In this document: piece after piece, positions 1-13,556 of the stretch | Numbering within the stretch: position 1 is the first letter of the stretch | Layout: the number at the start of each line of letters is the position of its first letter | Assembly (NCBI GenBank): GCA_024734555.1 | Contig: JANPWX010000081.1 | Span: forward strand, 898,452 to 962,451 | Source: Trochalopteron elliotii | Lineage: Eukaryota > Chordata > Aves > Passeriformes > Leiothrichidae | DNA: 64,000 bases | Direction: 5' to 3' | Notes under the pieces: model-generated | What the model saw: only the letters and a program-made list of their open reading frames with translations | What the model was told of the DNA's origin: nothing | Databases searched by the model: none | Position numbers and translations under genes: made by a program

Positions 1-91
1 AAGGCAATATAACCTAACCAGTAGAACAGAAATACTAAATACAAATGTTACTGAGATCTCATGACTGAACCAACCACTATTTTTAAGACTG

Positions 92-436
92 TGGAGCCAG
101 GTTCATTGGTGCCCAGTGACAGAATGAGAGGAAATAGACTGAAACTAAAATAAATGAACTGAATATAAGCAAAATAAATAAACTGAAATAAACTGAAACA
201 CAGGAGGTTCTACCTAAACATCAGGAAACACTTTATGACTGTGAGGGTGATCGAGCCCTGGCACAGATTGCCCAAGAAAAGTGTGCAAGTTGTAGATACC
301 CAAAGGTTTTGGGGTATCAAAAGGCATCTGGGCATGACTGTCACCTGCTGTTAGTCAGCCTTGCTTGGGCTGGGTGGTTGGACAGCACGATCTCCAGGGA
401 TGCCTTTCATACTCAGCTGTTCTGTGATTCTGTGAG
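92..436 (+). mobile_element. CR1 LINE, 3' end fragment
   Basis: This is a 5'-truncated CR1 non-LTR retrotransposon in forward orientation. The stretch from about 107 resembles the conserved CR1 3' region (a 'gtgcccagtgacag' motif, then 'aggaggttctacctaaacat' and 'gtgagggtgatcgagc'). It ends at 421-436 in two copies of the ATTCTGTG-type tail that marks CR1 3' ends. Between about 140 and 200 it is longer than usual, because an 'aaactgaaat'-like unit is repeated several times inside the otherwise conserved segment. The copy is diverged and has no coding capacity. Recognition rests on my memory of the family; the left border is approximate. Confidence 0.85.
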
Positions 437-3400
437 TATATTTATAGGACATTTTTTTCAAGTGAGATGGAACATTAGCTTGGATTTGGAGATCAGTGCC
501 CTCAGCCCCAATTCCATTTTTTTTTCTCTAAAACTGCCTCAGATGTTTTCCTAAGGAGACAAACTTAATAGAAGTAATTTTTAATGGACAAGTCTAATTT
601 AAGAAATCTTTGTGTCTGTCATCAGTTTTGAGGACAGAAAAGGGCAATGTAAAAACCAAGTGGCTTCTTCTACCTGCAGAGAGCTACATCTCTGTTAAAA
701 ACTGCATATTGAAAAGACTAAACAAGTACTGATGAAAAAACATTTAATACCAATACTAAGGTGGAACTTTTAGAGTGCCTAGCTTTACTGCCTTTTCTTT
801 CTTCTTTTTTCTTCAATGGTAAAGCTCAAGGTTTTAATATTTTGTTACATAGACAAGGGAATTGAAGTTTTTTTGAAGGTATAGGATGCTTCATAAATTC
901 TTATCCTAAAAATCTGTTCCATATTTCTGTGAGCAACTCAGTGAGGAGGGGGTTAGAATGAATTAGTCACAGTCACTTATGTGACTTTCTGTCCTTCACT
1001 TTGCAAACTGAAGTAAGTCTTAAAACCATCCATCAGCTGACATATCCCAAATGTCTCAGTGCTCCCAGATACTTATCAACTTGCCTTTGCTTTATTATTC
1101 ATCATCCTAGCTTTACTGCTTCCTCTTGCTCTATTTCCTTTTCAGAAATTTCCTGCTAACAGTGCAAACATCTTGCTGTAGTATCTTGCCTTTCTCCAAA
1201 ACATTTAATGATTATGTCTATATTTCAAAATTTTAAAGAATCATTTATAAGACCTTCTGTTTAGATGAAATCAATTTCATTTGATTTACTTTGTTTATGT
1301 CAAGCTCATAGCATTTTCATTTTCTGGGCAAAAGTCACACTTTGGCTTTTTATTTTTACATGTTCAAAAACCTTTGAAAGAAATGAAGTTTTCCTCTATC
1401 AAAAGTTTTCAGAAAAAAAAATTAGGATGTGGGGTCCACCATGCCTACCAGACAATGTAACTGGAGTCAGTCTGTAGAGGTTCCATTCTACACATTTTTG
1501 CACATCTGTTATTTTACTTTTTGTTATACTGAGGACTGGATGACACAGTAAATTGTAAAGTTGGCCTTTCCATCCTCATATGAGATGTGAACAAAATTGT
1601 CTGTAAATAGCAGCAAGAAAAGTTGAGAAACTAAATAGAAGTTCCAATGCATGACAGAGGACAGCAGGATTTTTTGAACGAGGGGAGACAATGTGATTAA
1701 CAGAACAGTCTGTCTTAATAAAAGGCATTGACCAAGACAGAGTCCGCATCAGTGGGAAGAATGGGAAATCTCCACAAGGGGGAAACAAAACAAAATTTCC
1801 TGCAAGTGACAGACTCCATGAAAAGAAAAAAAAATGGCACAGACAGGTATTTCAGATGATGTGCTAACATGAAATAATAATAAATCCATAGGTTTGAGGA
1901 AAGAAAGAGGTATTGAATTAACACAGAGTGGTCCTGTAGAGCTGAGTGAAATGACAGTGACTGAAACCTCTGAATTCAGTTTTAACCAACAACTTGAAAC
2001 TTAGACTACCCATACAACATTCTTTTATTCCCTTGGAGCCTTTACACCTTATGAGTCAGGGACACCATTTGACGTAAGAGCCATAGTACTATTAGCTCCT
2101 TTTCCCTGGTTATAATGACAAGAATATGTGTTAATTGGTGTTAGAGTTTTATTTAAGCTTCATATAGTTTAAAATGTCAGTAGAGCCAGTAGTGTTCAAG
2201 CAAACCCATTATTTTAGACTAATTACCTTCTGTGGTCTCCTATTTGAGATAAAATAGAAGAGAGCACAGCAGGTTATTTTGGATTTGTAGTGCTTATGTT
2301 AAACAATTAGCTGTTATTGTTGATTACCCTCTTGGAAATAGTCAGGTACTGCTATCTTATGACACATTTCTAGAATTGTTTTCATGTAGGATATATCCCC
2401 ATGGCTTTACATCTTGGATAGAGAAAACCTGTTTTCCTGACTGCTCCAATATCATTCCTATTTCAGACTGCAATGTGTGTCAGTACTGGATGTTGTGATG
2501 AGCTTTGGAGCACAGTTTGTGCATGCCTTCAGGAACTGGAAGATGTAGACATGTAGAGTCAAGAGCCAAAAAGTCTCTTCATGAAAGCTCTTGTATGGCT
2601 GAGGCTTCTGGTGCCATAATGTATCATGTATATGAAATTATGGAAATGTTTTCCAAACCTCTCTTTTGTTACCACTGAAGAACAGTAAATCTTCACTTAG
2701 TCATCACAAAATCCTGTGGCTCTGTCTAGAAGCTCTTAAATGGCAAAAAAAGGGAAAATCTGTATATTCACTGAAATTGTGGTTATATATTCAAACAACA
2801 AGACAGATCAGAATGCCTTGCACATAAAATCAAGTAATTATGTTTATTTGAGGTGGAAAAGGGAAATCTGAAGATTCCTTTGAAAATTTTGGTATTCTAA
2901 AGATTTTTCCTGATTCTGTGATAAACTTGGGCCTCCTGTGAGGACACCTGTCCCCCACAAAATAATAGACTATATTGTCCTTATATATATGGAGACACTA
3001 ATAGAGTTATAGCTACAGAATTGTCAAGTAATGAAATAATAGACACTTACCTTCATCAGTTCCTGCCTGTGATGTGGCCACTGGACTTTTTTAATGCAGA
3101 AAGCTTTAGGCTTAGGTATACAAATTTATAAACCTTTTTTCCTTATTGTTTCATATCTCTACAGGAAGCTCTGCGGCAGTACCTACCATAGTATCTGACT
3201 CTACCATATTTAATAACAGATATATCAACTACAAGTTTCATAGAAAATCTTGAAAATCAAGAAAATTTTCTGTTAAAAATCTTTTATTTTTTTTAATGTA
3301 TTTTGAACAAAATAATTGTTTTTTAAAAATAAATGGTGGGTTTTTTGGTGAAAATAAATGCTGAAATAGCAAACACTTTCAGACTTCAGATTCTTGACAC

Positions 3401-3713
3401 ATATCCTAAAAAAAAAAGGAAATTTAAAAGGTTTTAAGTTAGTCAAATTTAAAAAAATCCCCACTAGGTCTAGGAGGAGGGTTTAGGCTATTTCTCCTTT
3501 CCCTTTTGCTCAGAGTCACAGAAGTTCTGGTAATAGTTAACTTGATTTCCAGGTTAGTCTGAATGGAGACTTTATATTGCAACTGTTTTTAATTCTGAAT
3601 GCTGACCTCAGTAAAATAACAGTTACTCTTAGCAGCAGTTTCAAGTGGTACTTTTCAGAAATGAAAGCCTTGCATGCTTAACCAATGACATATGACACAC
3701 CTTATTGAAAGAC

Positions 3714-3742
3714 GTTTGTTTGCTTGCTTGCTTGCTTGCTTT
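3714..3742. repeat. (TTGC)n microsatellite
   Basis: A short tandem repeat with about five TTGC/TTGT units, preceded by one TTTG unit. It is an ordinary short microsatellite. Confidence 0.8.
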
Positions 3743-4882
3743 CAACATTTTAACACTCTGCATCTCTGACAATTTATGTTGGCTTTAGTTCTGTCATGTA
3801 TTGCAAAGGAAGACAGACTGTTAGAAGATAGCTTTCTTCCTCAAAGAAGAAGAAAAAGGGAAGGTTAGAGAAGAAAGATGAAAAGTAGAACTTGCATTTG
3901 AATGTTTAATATTTGACAAGTCAAAATCACCTTTTTCTTGATTTCTGCCATTTCCCTTCAGATAAGATTGAAATATTTCCTTCTATTCCTCACCTCAGGT
4001 CACTTGTATACATTTTCTTTGAAAAAATTGGTGGAACCATTTAATACTGCTTAATTTATTTGCTTTGTTAAAAAAGAAAAATAAAAAAAGGAAAATAAAA
4101 CACATTTTATTCTTTTTTACTTTTTTTACTTAAAAAAAAGAAAAAAAAAATTCCAATTTTATACAAATTTATTATGCTTTATTCCTTTCCCAGCATTTTA
4201 ATCTCTGTTATGCTTATGAAAACTAGCACATCACTACATTTCCTTCTGGGTGATTGAGTCAATTACAATCTCTCCACTGACCTCACTTGTGAATGCTGTA
4301 GCATTCTTTCCTAGCGATCACTTTTATGGGATAAAGAACATCAATTAAAAATCAAGAGCAGAGGGACAAAATAGCAAAATAGCAAACACAAACTGATTAC
4401 CAAGGAATTCAAGCTGAAAGGTTTAGAATTTCATGCTCATTTAGAACAGTTTTTGTTCTGTCATAGAACAATTTCTCAGTAAATTTGAAACTGTTTTTCT
4501 CTTAATATGGATCACATAATAGGTTAGTTGTGGCTTATTTCCTCTTTCTATTTCAAAATGACATTTTTAGAAAGATTTGCATATTTTGAAAACAAATGTC
4601 ATGCTCCCTCTCTGTCACTTTCTCTTTTTCTGTCACAATAAATATTTTATAATCACACAAGATATTATTGCATTGCCTGGTGGGTTACTGTCTCCTCTGG
4701 AGTTATTCTCATTTGTCCTTATAAACTCTACTTGCAAAGTCAAAACAAGTGAGAAAAACTCTTATTAATACTGCATCATCTTTACCAATTTTAGTATGAA
4801 ACTAATTTTAAAATTTGATTTAGAATCAATTAACTTACACATGGTAGGATTGTTCACTTAAAGTGGTTATTTTTGAGCCACA

Positions 4883-4945
4883 TTTCAATGTGTGAAAGTT
4901 TTCACACTTTTTCACACTTTTTCACACTTTTTCAATGTGAGAAAG
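4883..4945. repeat. Decamer tandem repeat with flanking near-direct repeats
   Basis: Three exact copies of TTCACACTTT lie at 4901-4930, followed by a partial unit. They sit between two 15-bp segments that differ at one position (TTCAATGTGTGAAAG at 4883-4897 and TTCAATGTGAGAAAG at 4931-4945). The left segment contains GTGTGAAA, the exact reverse complement of TTTCACAC just downstream, so a small hairpin is possible. Confidence 0.8.
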
Positions 4946-5676
4946 CCTATACAGGCTAGGTAACTGTATATATCAGGCTGAAGCCAGAAAGCAGGAGACT
5001 CACTTATGCCTTTAGTTATTCCATGCTTGATAATTCTTCCACTTGTGTAAAAAACTGGAAAGAAGAAAAATCTGTTTTCATTTTGGGTTGGTCCTACCAA
5101 GAAGCGACTTCTGAGAGATCAAAATGGCACCAAGTAACATAATGGTGTTACAGCTGACTAGTATGAATAATGGCATTTTAAAAACGCTATTTCCAGAAGG
5201 CTGATATTTCGCAAGTAATTTCCACAGGAGTTCATGTTGTCACATAGTGAACTCTAAAATACATTATACAAGTGGAAACATAGCCGTGATTTTCAAGAGT
5301 GGTAGGTCAGCCACCACTCTTCATGATAATCCCTTGACCAAGTAATGACTTGTGTACATATTCTTCTTGTGCATAAAACCTAACAGTTTAAATTTCTAAA
5401 TAATAAAAGGACTTATTTTTTCTAGCTTTTTCCATGTCTCCATGTCAAGAAAATGTCTCCGTTGTTCCATATTGAGATTTAATTTGGGATACTATGAAGC
5501 ATTAAAATCCTCTCTCTACTGTGAAAATATTATCCTTTTAGGATTTTTAGCAGGCAAAAAGAAATAAAATGATAGCATTATTGTTACAGTAGACGACTTG
5601 CACCTCATCTGTTTCCCTAAAATTTCTCTAGTTTATTGAGTAGTTCAAAAACCTCCCCCTTTTAATTTAGTTTACT

Positions 5677-6100
5677 TGATGCCTTGGAGTAGCTACCAAG
5701 AACAGAGGCTAGACAGAGTTAGAGATTAAAGTGGATATTTATTAAAGGCCTTCAATAAACACATCTTTGGTGGTGCAAAAGCCTCGCAGAGGCTACACCC
5801 AAGTTGGATGATGGTCATGAGTTTTTCAGAGATATAAATTTGGTCTATTTGGATATCAGGAGTTAATTGTCCACTTACAGCTTCAGGTAATGAAGTCATA
5901 TTCCCCCAGTTTGCTCTTCCTCCTGATTAACTTTTGTTTATACTTTCTGAGAGCTGAGGCTGAGAATGACCTTGCTTAAGCCTGGAAGGATTGTTTTGTC
6001 TGACCAAAATATGAAGACAGCTTACTAACACTCCATATGGAGTTCAGAGTTATACACTAATGCAGTACAGGATCTGAAAAATATACAAGCTAAAAACTTA
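5677..6100 (-). mobile_element. Solo LTR of an avian endogenous retrovirus
   Basis: Read on the minus strand, this is an LTR-like unit. It contains a polyadenylation signal AATAAA (plus-strand 5738-5743), then a U5-like stretch with a 'tctgtctagcctctgttct' core, and ends at 5677 in ...CCAAGGCATCA, which gives the canonical CA terminus. The body ('gtggacaattaactcc', 'gggtgtagcc') resembles a common songbird LTR family that I recognise but cannot name with certainty. No retroviral internal region is adjacent. The right border is uncertain: a TGTTAG terminus at 6030 is one candidate, but similarity seems to run on to about 6100. I could not identify a target-site duplication. Confidence 0.6.
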
Positions 6101-9100
6101 AGACATTATTCTCAAATGTTAGTTTTGTAGTAAAACCTCAGAACACCTGCATTTCATGTCTGTGATCTCTTGTTCTTCCAATTCTTCTAATATTAACCAC
6201 AGGAAAATTATAAAATAGCATATATGTGTCCATCCTGCACTTTAGCAAGTGGGATACCACAAAACCACCACTAACAAGTACTTCTGTGATTATACTGATC
6301 TATATCAAGCTGTTACAAATTAATATGGCAATCAATTATATAGTCTCAATCAATATTATCTAGCAACGAATAACAGCAAAACCAAGGAGGTGTAGACTTT
6401 TCTACAACACCAAAACCCAGAAGGCATATTTCAGGTTACTACTAATTAATTGTTCATGAATCAATTTTATCACCAATATAATAGCATGTACCCTCAAGTG
6501 TGTACAGCATGGGAAGTTCCCAGAGACAGAGACTCAACTTTGGATAAAAATTTAGTCCTTTTCAAATCATTGGTCTGCAACATGACATAGGACATCACCA
6601 CTTCGACCAGTCAATATATGTTGTTAATTTTTATTTTTACACCTGCCATGATGTTTTCTATTCCTTCGGACCCATTTTATATTTCCAGATTATTTCCACC
6701 TTTTCAGAAAACAAGTTGTCATTACAATTCCTTGATTTTGCACTTTTTAGTGGTATCTGAGGATATCTCTGGTTTGTAGGTAACCCAGCTGTACTTCAGA
6801 GAAGCCAGCTGTACTTTTCAAGTTTCTGCCTCTCAGGCCTAGTCCTAGGCTCACGGCTTCCAGGCTGGGAAATAATTTCTCTATCAGTTTACAGTTCCTT
6901 CTGTTTAGTACATTTGTCCATCTAACAGGCCAAATTTAAGCCTGTTACATCAATCTTGTTTTACATATTTAGTGACACCTCCCTATAAGTACATCATTTA
7001 CCTTCAGTTCAACATTTTAATTAGCATTTTTCACTTCCATGATCTAACATGCAACCTTAGGAAATCTTAGAAAATAGTGCAAAAACCTATTACTTGAAAA
7101 TGTTGTCCCAGAATTGGTTTCTAAACACTGTAATTTATAGCTTGATTTTTTCGTACTGAATTCTAATTTTTAAAATAAAACATTTCAAAACATATTTTAT
7201 GAGGTTTTAATATTTTGTTGTGCAAAAGAGTAGAGTGATTCATTCAGTGTATTCCTTCCTGGTATTTGAAGGGTAGGAGGTTGATTACTTGTTTAATGGA
7301 TCTTCAATCATTCTGCATAGAAAACTTGAAGACATGTTCTGTTTGTTACTATATTAATGTCTTTCAAATGTATCTACTGCTTGTTCTGCATACACCTCCT
7401 CCTCGTTCCTTTCAACAAAATTCTGGGTAAACAGGAATTGTTGAGTGTATAAAGCATGTAGCATATTAAAAGTAAAATGTCTTGCACTGGGTGTGAGTGA
7501 AAAAGTTCCCCAGAGTACCTGAATGATAAGTTTGCTATATTCCATATTCTCTTCCATATGCATGACAGCTTATAACTTAAAATTTGGGTGGAACACTGAC
7601 TCATGCCAATGATTGTTCTATATTCTCCTCTAACATGTGTTCTCATGATAAGAAATGTGATAAGTACCAACACAAAATGCTACTCTTCAATTTCTACTTT
7701 GATGATAGGAAAACTAGGTTGGGATTATAGCCACAGCCAGAAAAAAATTTGCATTTGGGACAGGGAGAAAAAGCTGTCTGGATCAGCAGCAGGGTTAGGA
7801 TGAGGGAAAGCTTCTACTTTTAAATATCTACACCTTTTATCAGCTGGCGTTTTATGAGGACTTTATGTACCAGTAAGTGGTAGTTTGTCTCCAAACAGCA
7901 TGAATGGTTGAAATGCTTTTGTTACGAACTGAGATTTCTCAGAGATGCAGGTTGTCAGAGCATCCATGCTCGAGGGTTTTGAATTATCAAGTCAAGAAAG
8001 GTGCGGGAATGTCTACCGATGTCTGCTGATACGCCTTCACCTGGTTCACCTCAAAGGTCATGAAGCTGGGGCAATGTAAGGTCAGACAAGGACAGTAGGA
8101 AGAAGACACCAAAATTAGTGAAGATGAATCAATCCTGTGAATTGGAAAGAACAAGAACAAGAATTTAGTTCTCATAAGGGAGTGATCTTACCATTTTAAG
8201 CTCTTGCTCTCTGGATTTCCTGTGAAGGTTTGACCAGAAATCCAGTAAAGAAAACCTCTTAGAAGGGTCAACCAGACATGCTTGTTGTCAGCAGCTTCTC
8301 TTTTGAAAAGACAACACAATCTAAATGAGAGACATTTCTGTTTTCAAATATCAGTAAGATCCCTGCACCTCTCCTCCAAACAAAAAGGAACATGCAAATT
8401 TACAGGGAATGAATGCTCAAGATGGCAGTGTGGCTTTCTTTTCTGAAGAATTTTTCCCCTAGTAGTCACAGAGAATGATGTGGAACATATTTCTCACAAG
8501 GTCTACCTGATGATTATACTGCATCCATAACAGTACACACAAATGGTATTGCATTATTCATGTGAAAAACACATTTCTTGTCTTGCAGAGTACTAGCATT
8601 TATTTAAAAATACTATTCTTTCAATTATTTATCTCCTGTTGTTATGCTTCCTCATTATTAGTCCACAGAAATAAATCCAAGGACTGTCAGTGATAGTAAC
8701 AACACAGCAGCTGAAGAACCAGGAGGTTCATTTTTGATTCAAAAGTATCATGTCAAACCACTGAATCAATGAAAAAAAAGGGCCGTGTTTTCAGTAATGT
8801 CCCTGTTGAACAGAAGGTACCTTGGAACTGAAATTATCTGGCTAGAATTTGACATAAACCTGTGAGTAGACATTTCAGTCAAGATTTAAGATCACTAACT
8901 AATCTTTTTCCTGCTGAGTCTGGCCCTAATCTTGTATTCTAGGCATGACAAGGAAGACTGTTACTCTGCATGTCCTCTCTGGGCAAGTTTTCTTACACTC
9001 TGTAGTTGCCTAAGAAGTTAATAAGGTGTTGTGCTCTGTCCCAGAGCCAATGCAGAAATTTAACTCTTAGTCACTTGGATCAGAATCCTATCTGCAGTAA

Positions 9101-12100
9101 TTCAGCACATTTTAATTGCAGTGAAACAACATTTTATGAGCTATTGATCCAGCATGGTATAACTGGATGTCAAGAAGGAGGGTTCACACAGAATTAGTCT
9201 CTTTGTGCTACACATTGGTGGTCTGAGCTGAACAGATTTATTTGTTCTTCTTTCCCATAGCACATTTTGCCCTCTGACATTTTCACATGTGGACTTTACA
9301 CTGGGATACTTCAGCTAGCACAGTGATGGAGAATTTTGCAAGTTTTGATTTCTGCCTGCTATGAACTAAATAATAAGGTCATAACCTGATCCTTATCAAT
9401 CTCTTTCTTTTCTTAAGAAATAAAAATCCTACACATTTTCTATCTCATTCATAAAAATATGTCTTGGAAATTCCCATAAAAATTATCAAAATATTATTGC
9501 ATTTGCAAGAAGAAAAAGATTAAGAAAGCAAAACTTAGCAATGAAGTAGCATGAAAGGACAACAAACACTTTCTCTGATCTTTTGCCTTTTAGAATTACC
9601 TGAGTAAAGGCTAAGCAAAACTTTAAAATTTTGTTTCTGTGGTTGATCCTTGTTTAATTAGGGCATGAATTCCAAAATGACTGAAGATGACAGTGAGACC
9701 AAAAGAAGTGTTATTTTGTTATGTAGTTAGAGATAATTGCAAATTTTGTTCCCTTAAAGTTGATTCTACCCTGGAAGAAGACTGAGAATGGCACATTTGT
9801 TGCATCTGCCATGTAACTATGGCTACAAGAAATTGTTCTGTTTATGGGTAATGTCTTTAAAAGCTATTTCTACCAATTTAGACAACATGTCTGAAAACTG
9901 GATGCTTTTAATAAGAGCTGGAAATGCTCTAAAGGACAAAGGTTCTTCTGCATTAGTATTTTGTCTTGTATCAAACGTACAATTTGAAGCAAATTACTTG
10001 GTTTTCACACTCATCTTAGTACACATCACAGGGTAGTCTCAGAATATCACTATTTGGATTTCCTTGGGATGCAAGTAAATCAGATGTTTTTCAGCAGCAC
10101 ACATAGAGCAACTCCACTACTCGTATCTATCAAAAGCAGGCTAGAAACAGCAGTAGTAAAATTCTCAGTAATTCTGATAACATGAATGTCGTGTCATTCA
10201 CACTAACATTTTGTTCTCCAGACAGTTTTATTGGTTGGCACTAATTTTCCTTATTGCTAGGTCAGAAGTAAAGCAGGCATGCAATTTCTTAATGGACCAG
10301 TCTAACATCAAGGGAAGAATAATTGTGTCTTTTATACACGTAAGTTTTAACTGTGGCTATCTCCCAGTAACACAATGGGAAATGCCGATCGTGGTTTTTT
10401 TCCCTTTATCCCTTTATCTGTTTATTTGAATAATAGAGTACTTTGAAATAACTCTCCAGGCTCACTCTAGTGGACTAACCACCTTTCATATAATGAAGCA
10501 ACACTATTTCCCAAAACAAAACCAAAAACAAACCAACAAGAATTGTGGTTGCTGTTGTTATTGCTGGAAGTAATTATTCTTGCTTCTGTATTCATAATTC
10601 AAACAGGACTGGCCAAAGTCCTGAAATGTTCCATGCTGATTATGTGTATAAGCATTTCTTTTTTGTTGTTTTTTTTGGGGGGAGGGAAAGGTTTGTGTTG
10701 GGTTGACTTGATCTGTGTTTTTTGTTTATTTTTCTCTTTTGGGTAATTTTTGTTTTCCTGATTTTTATTCTGTTTTCTCCATGAATATTCTGTTCTGAAA
10801 ATATACCTGCGGTCACTAGTCACTGTCAAAACCTGGCACGTTTTTATTTTTAAAAAATACTATTGCTAAATCCTTTGTACTGCTGAGCACAAATACATCC
10901 ATCCTTCTGTGCAAACCTTTTATCACTCACACAGTTTGACAAAGCCTGGCTAATCCTATAATGTATCTTTTAGTGCTAAACCTAACCTTCTCAAGTTGTA
11001 AAAATAATAGTGTTTACTTCTTTTGTAGAATGACACTTGAAACAGTTTGTTATCCTTAAGAAATTAGGTTTCCAAAATACCTATTTTGTCGTTACTTACA
11101 AGAACTAGAGGTCTATTTTTCAGTAATCAAATGCTATTCACAAAGAACTGACTTTGAAGTATTTGACAGAAAAATTATTGTAAGGGTAGTTTGGTCCGCT
11201 TGCAGTAAGCTGGCAAATTTTTTTTGAGGCTGCAATTAATCCAGTCACAATCCTCTATGTTTTTCAAAATCAAGAAAGAAACATGAAGAAAACTTTCTCA
11301 GGTTTTTTTCATTGCTCAGAGAATGAGGTTTTCTTCTCTGTAGAAGAGAAGCAATAGCAGATTACTAGCACAAATGGAAGGATGTCTGAAGAAATGCCTT
11401 TTCATCAAAATATGCTGTGGATAAGTTGTTGAGCTTTGAAAGCTCATGATACTCAACGAAGTTTAAGAAAGAGTCTGAGGCTCAAATGAAAATCCCTATG
11501 TCACTCCCCATGAAAGAACTGAGTGAAAACACTGGGTTTCAGTTCTTTGTTTTTAATAATCCGAAGGTGTACACTTCAAATATATTCCATTTCATGAAAA
11601 TATAGGAATGTTAGTTTGTGTTGGTTTGGGTTTTCTTTAGAGGGGCAGGGATGAAAACAAAACAAAAAAAAATAAAATAAAACAAAGATTTTCAAAACAA
11701 ACACTTTCTTGAAACATTGAAAGGAAACAGCCTCTGGCCAGTTCTAATATATGTAATTTATTTAGTGATTTTTTTGATCCATGAATGACATTTCTATATA
11801 AGGATTAGACCACTGGATCAATTTAGATTGCTTTCATCTGTTACTCTGTTTCTTAAAAAAAGCCATCCTTCACATGAAAAAAAAGCTTTAGCTGAAAACC
11901 AGAGCCTACAGCTGTCCAAAACAAGTACAGCAGAGCAAAGCTGAATAACAGACTCTAAACATAAAGGATAGTAATATTTCCTCTTTCTTTCAGACCTACA
12001 GAAATAAATAGGTATGCAATTAGAGACAATTGCACTATGATGATTTCATCTGTGTGGCAGACATTTAAGATATTGCAACAGTAACTCAAAAGATTTAAGT

Positions 12101-13069
12101 CTAACATGATATTGCTGATATGTTATTGCTTTTTTTAAGAAAGGGAAATATGGCATTGCTTACAAATAAATACACTTAACAATCATCATAATAGAAATGG
12201 TCAGAGTAAATAAAAATGTGATTATCTTTCAACAGATGCAACAACAGACAAACACATAAAACACAGTTCATTGGAGAAAATTACATTTTCTTCATTGCCA
12301 AATCACCTGCAAAACCACAACACATATTATAAAACAGTTTGTTGGGGTTTTTTCCTGGGAAAATTATGATAGCTACTTCTACACCAGCTGTTTGATACCT
12401 TCCCTTCCTGCAAATTGATTTAACTACTCATATGGCTAAATCCTTCCTTTCCCAAATTTACATATGTAAATGATGAACTTTCCACCCTCAAGTGGCATCT
12501 CTATTTACTTTTTATTGTGTTTATAGCATCCAGAGATTGACACAAAAGTGGAGACTGTGCTGGATTTAGTTTTGTAGCAATAAAAAAGAAAATATTTTTT
12601 CTGCTTCAAAGGGCACAGCAACACACGTTGAAAGAACAGAAATTAATAGAATAACAGCAGCTATGAACAAGGAATTGCATTGGCTGTGTAATCATGTGCA
12701 TTTGTGTTGACTACTTAAAAACACACGTATATGTATATAGGTATTTGTACATATTTCACTCTTTTTTTGTGGTAACTATAATTATATATCATTCATAAGG
12801 GTCAAGCATGAGCAGAATAATGAGTAGAGACCTCTCTGCAAACAGGGTTTCATGCAAAATTCCCTTTGGACTAAGGACGTAAGACAGAGTGATTCAGGCT
12901 GACAGCATTCTCCAGAACTCAATTGTAACAAATATATTTAGTACACCATGTAAACCAGCATTAGAAATAGAGTTATGATAGATGATACTAGACAACAAAA
13001 TAATGGAAGCCAAGTTTGAATAAACCTGTATCTAAGGTTAGCAGGAAAAAGGAAGATATAAGTTAAGGG
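6101..13069. other. AT-rich noncoding stretch
   Basis: I see no gene, RNA gene or confident mobile element here. Short open frames at 7354, 7374, 7603, 7987, 9006, 9788, 10211, 10543 and 10599 look random and show no domain. T-rich low-complexity sequence is present at about 10650-10770 and an A-rich patch at about 11655-11700. Confidence 0.55.
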
Positions 13070-13556
13070 TACTGTGTCCAATTCTGGGCACCTCACTAGA
13101 GGAAAGGCATTGAGGAGCTGAAACTTGCCCAGGGAAGGGCAACAGAGCTGGGGAAGGGTCTGGAGTCTGCTGAGGAGCAGCTGAGGGAGCTGGGGGTGTT
13201 CATCCTGGAGAAAAGGAGGCTCAGGGGAGATCTTATTGCTCTCTGCAACTGCCTGAAAGGAGGGTGTGAGAGACAGGACTCTCCTTCCAGACAGATATAG
13301 GACAAAGGGAAATGGTCTCATGGTAAGCCAGCAGAGGGTTAGGTAGGATTTATGGAAAAAATTCTACCCTGAAAGAGTGGTTAAGTTTTGGAAGAGGCTG
13401 CCCATGGTGGTGGTGGTGGAGCCACCATGGCTGGAAGTGTTCAAAATTGAGTAGACATGACAGTTCATGATATGGTTTAGTGAGTATGGTGGAATTCAAT
13501 CAGAAGTTTGACTTGATGATCTTGGCGGTCCTTTCCAGCCTCAGTTATTCTATGTG
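13070..13556 (+). mobile_element. CR1 LINE, 3' end fragment
   Basis: This forward-strand CR1 copy begins in the C-terminal part of ORF2 ('actgtgtccaattctgggca', then 'ctggagaaaaggaggctcag', the DNA of the conserved LEKRRL motif). It runs through the 3' untranslated region and ends near 13541-13556 in a single ATTCTATG-like tail unit. Frameshifts break ORF2. The antisense open frame at 12938-13321 is a shadow of this element. A 9-bp perfect inverted repeat (CCATGGTGG at 13402-13410 and CCACCATGG at 13422-13430) has formed around a GGT repeat. Confidence 0.9.

Larger units (their letters stand above)
437..5676. other. AT-rich noncoding stretch
   Basis: No gene or recognisable dispersed repeat is visible on either strand. 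Open frames of 60-70 codons at 1265, 1576, 1715, 3273, 4577 and 4912 have no family resemblance and overlap one another in different frames. A-rich low-complexity sequence occurs at about 4070-4150. A TTGC repeat at 3714 and a decamer repeat at 4901 are listed separately. Confidence 0.6.

Noticed and set aside
12938..13321. 127-codon minus-strand frame
   Set aside because: It is antisense to the plus-strand CR1 at 13070-13556 and has no domain.
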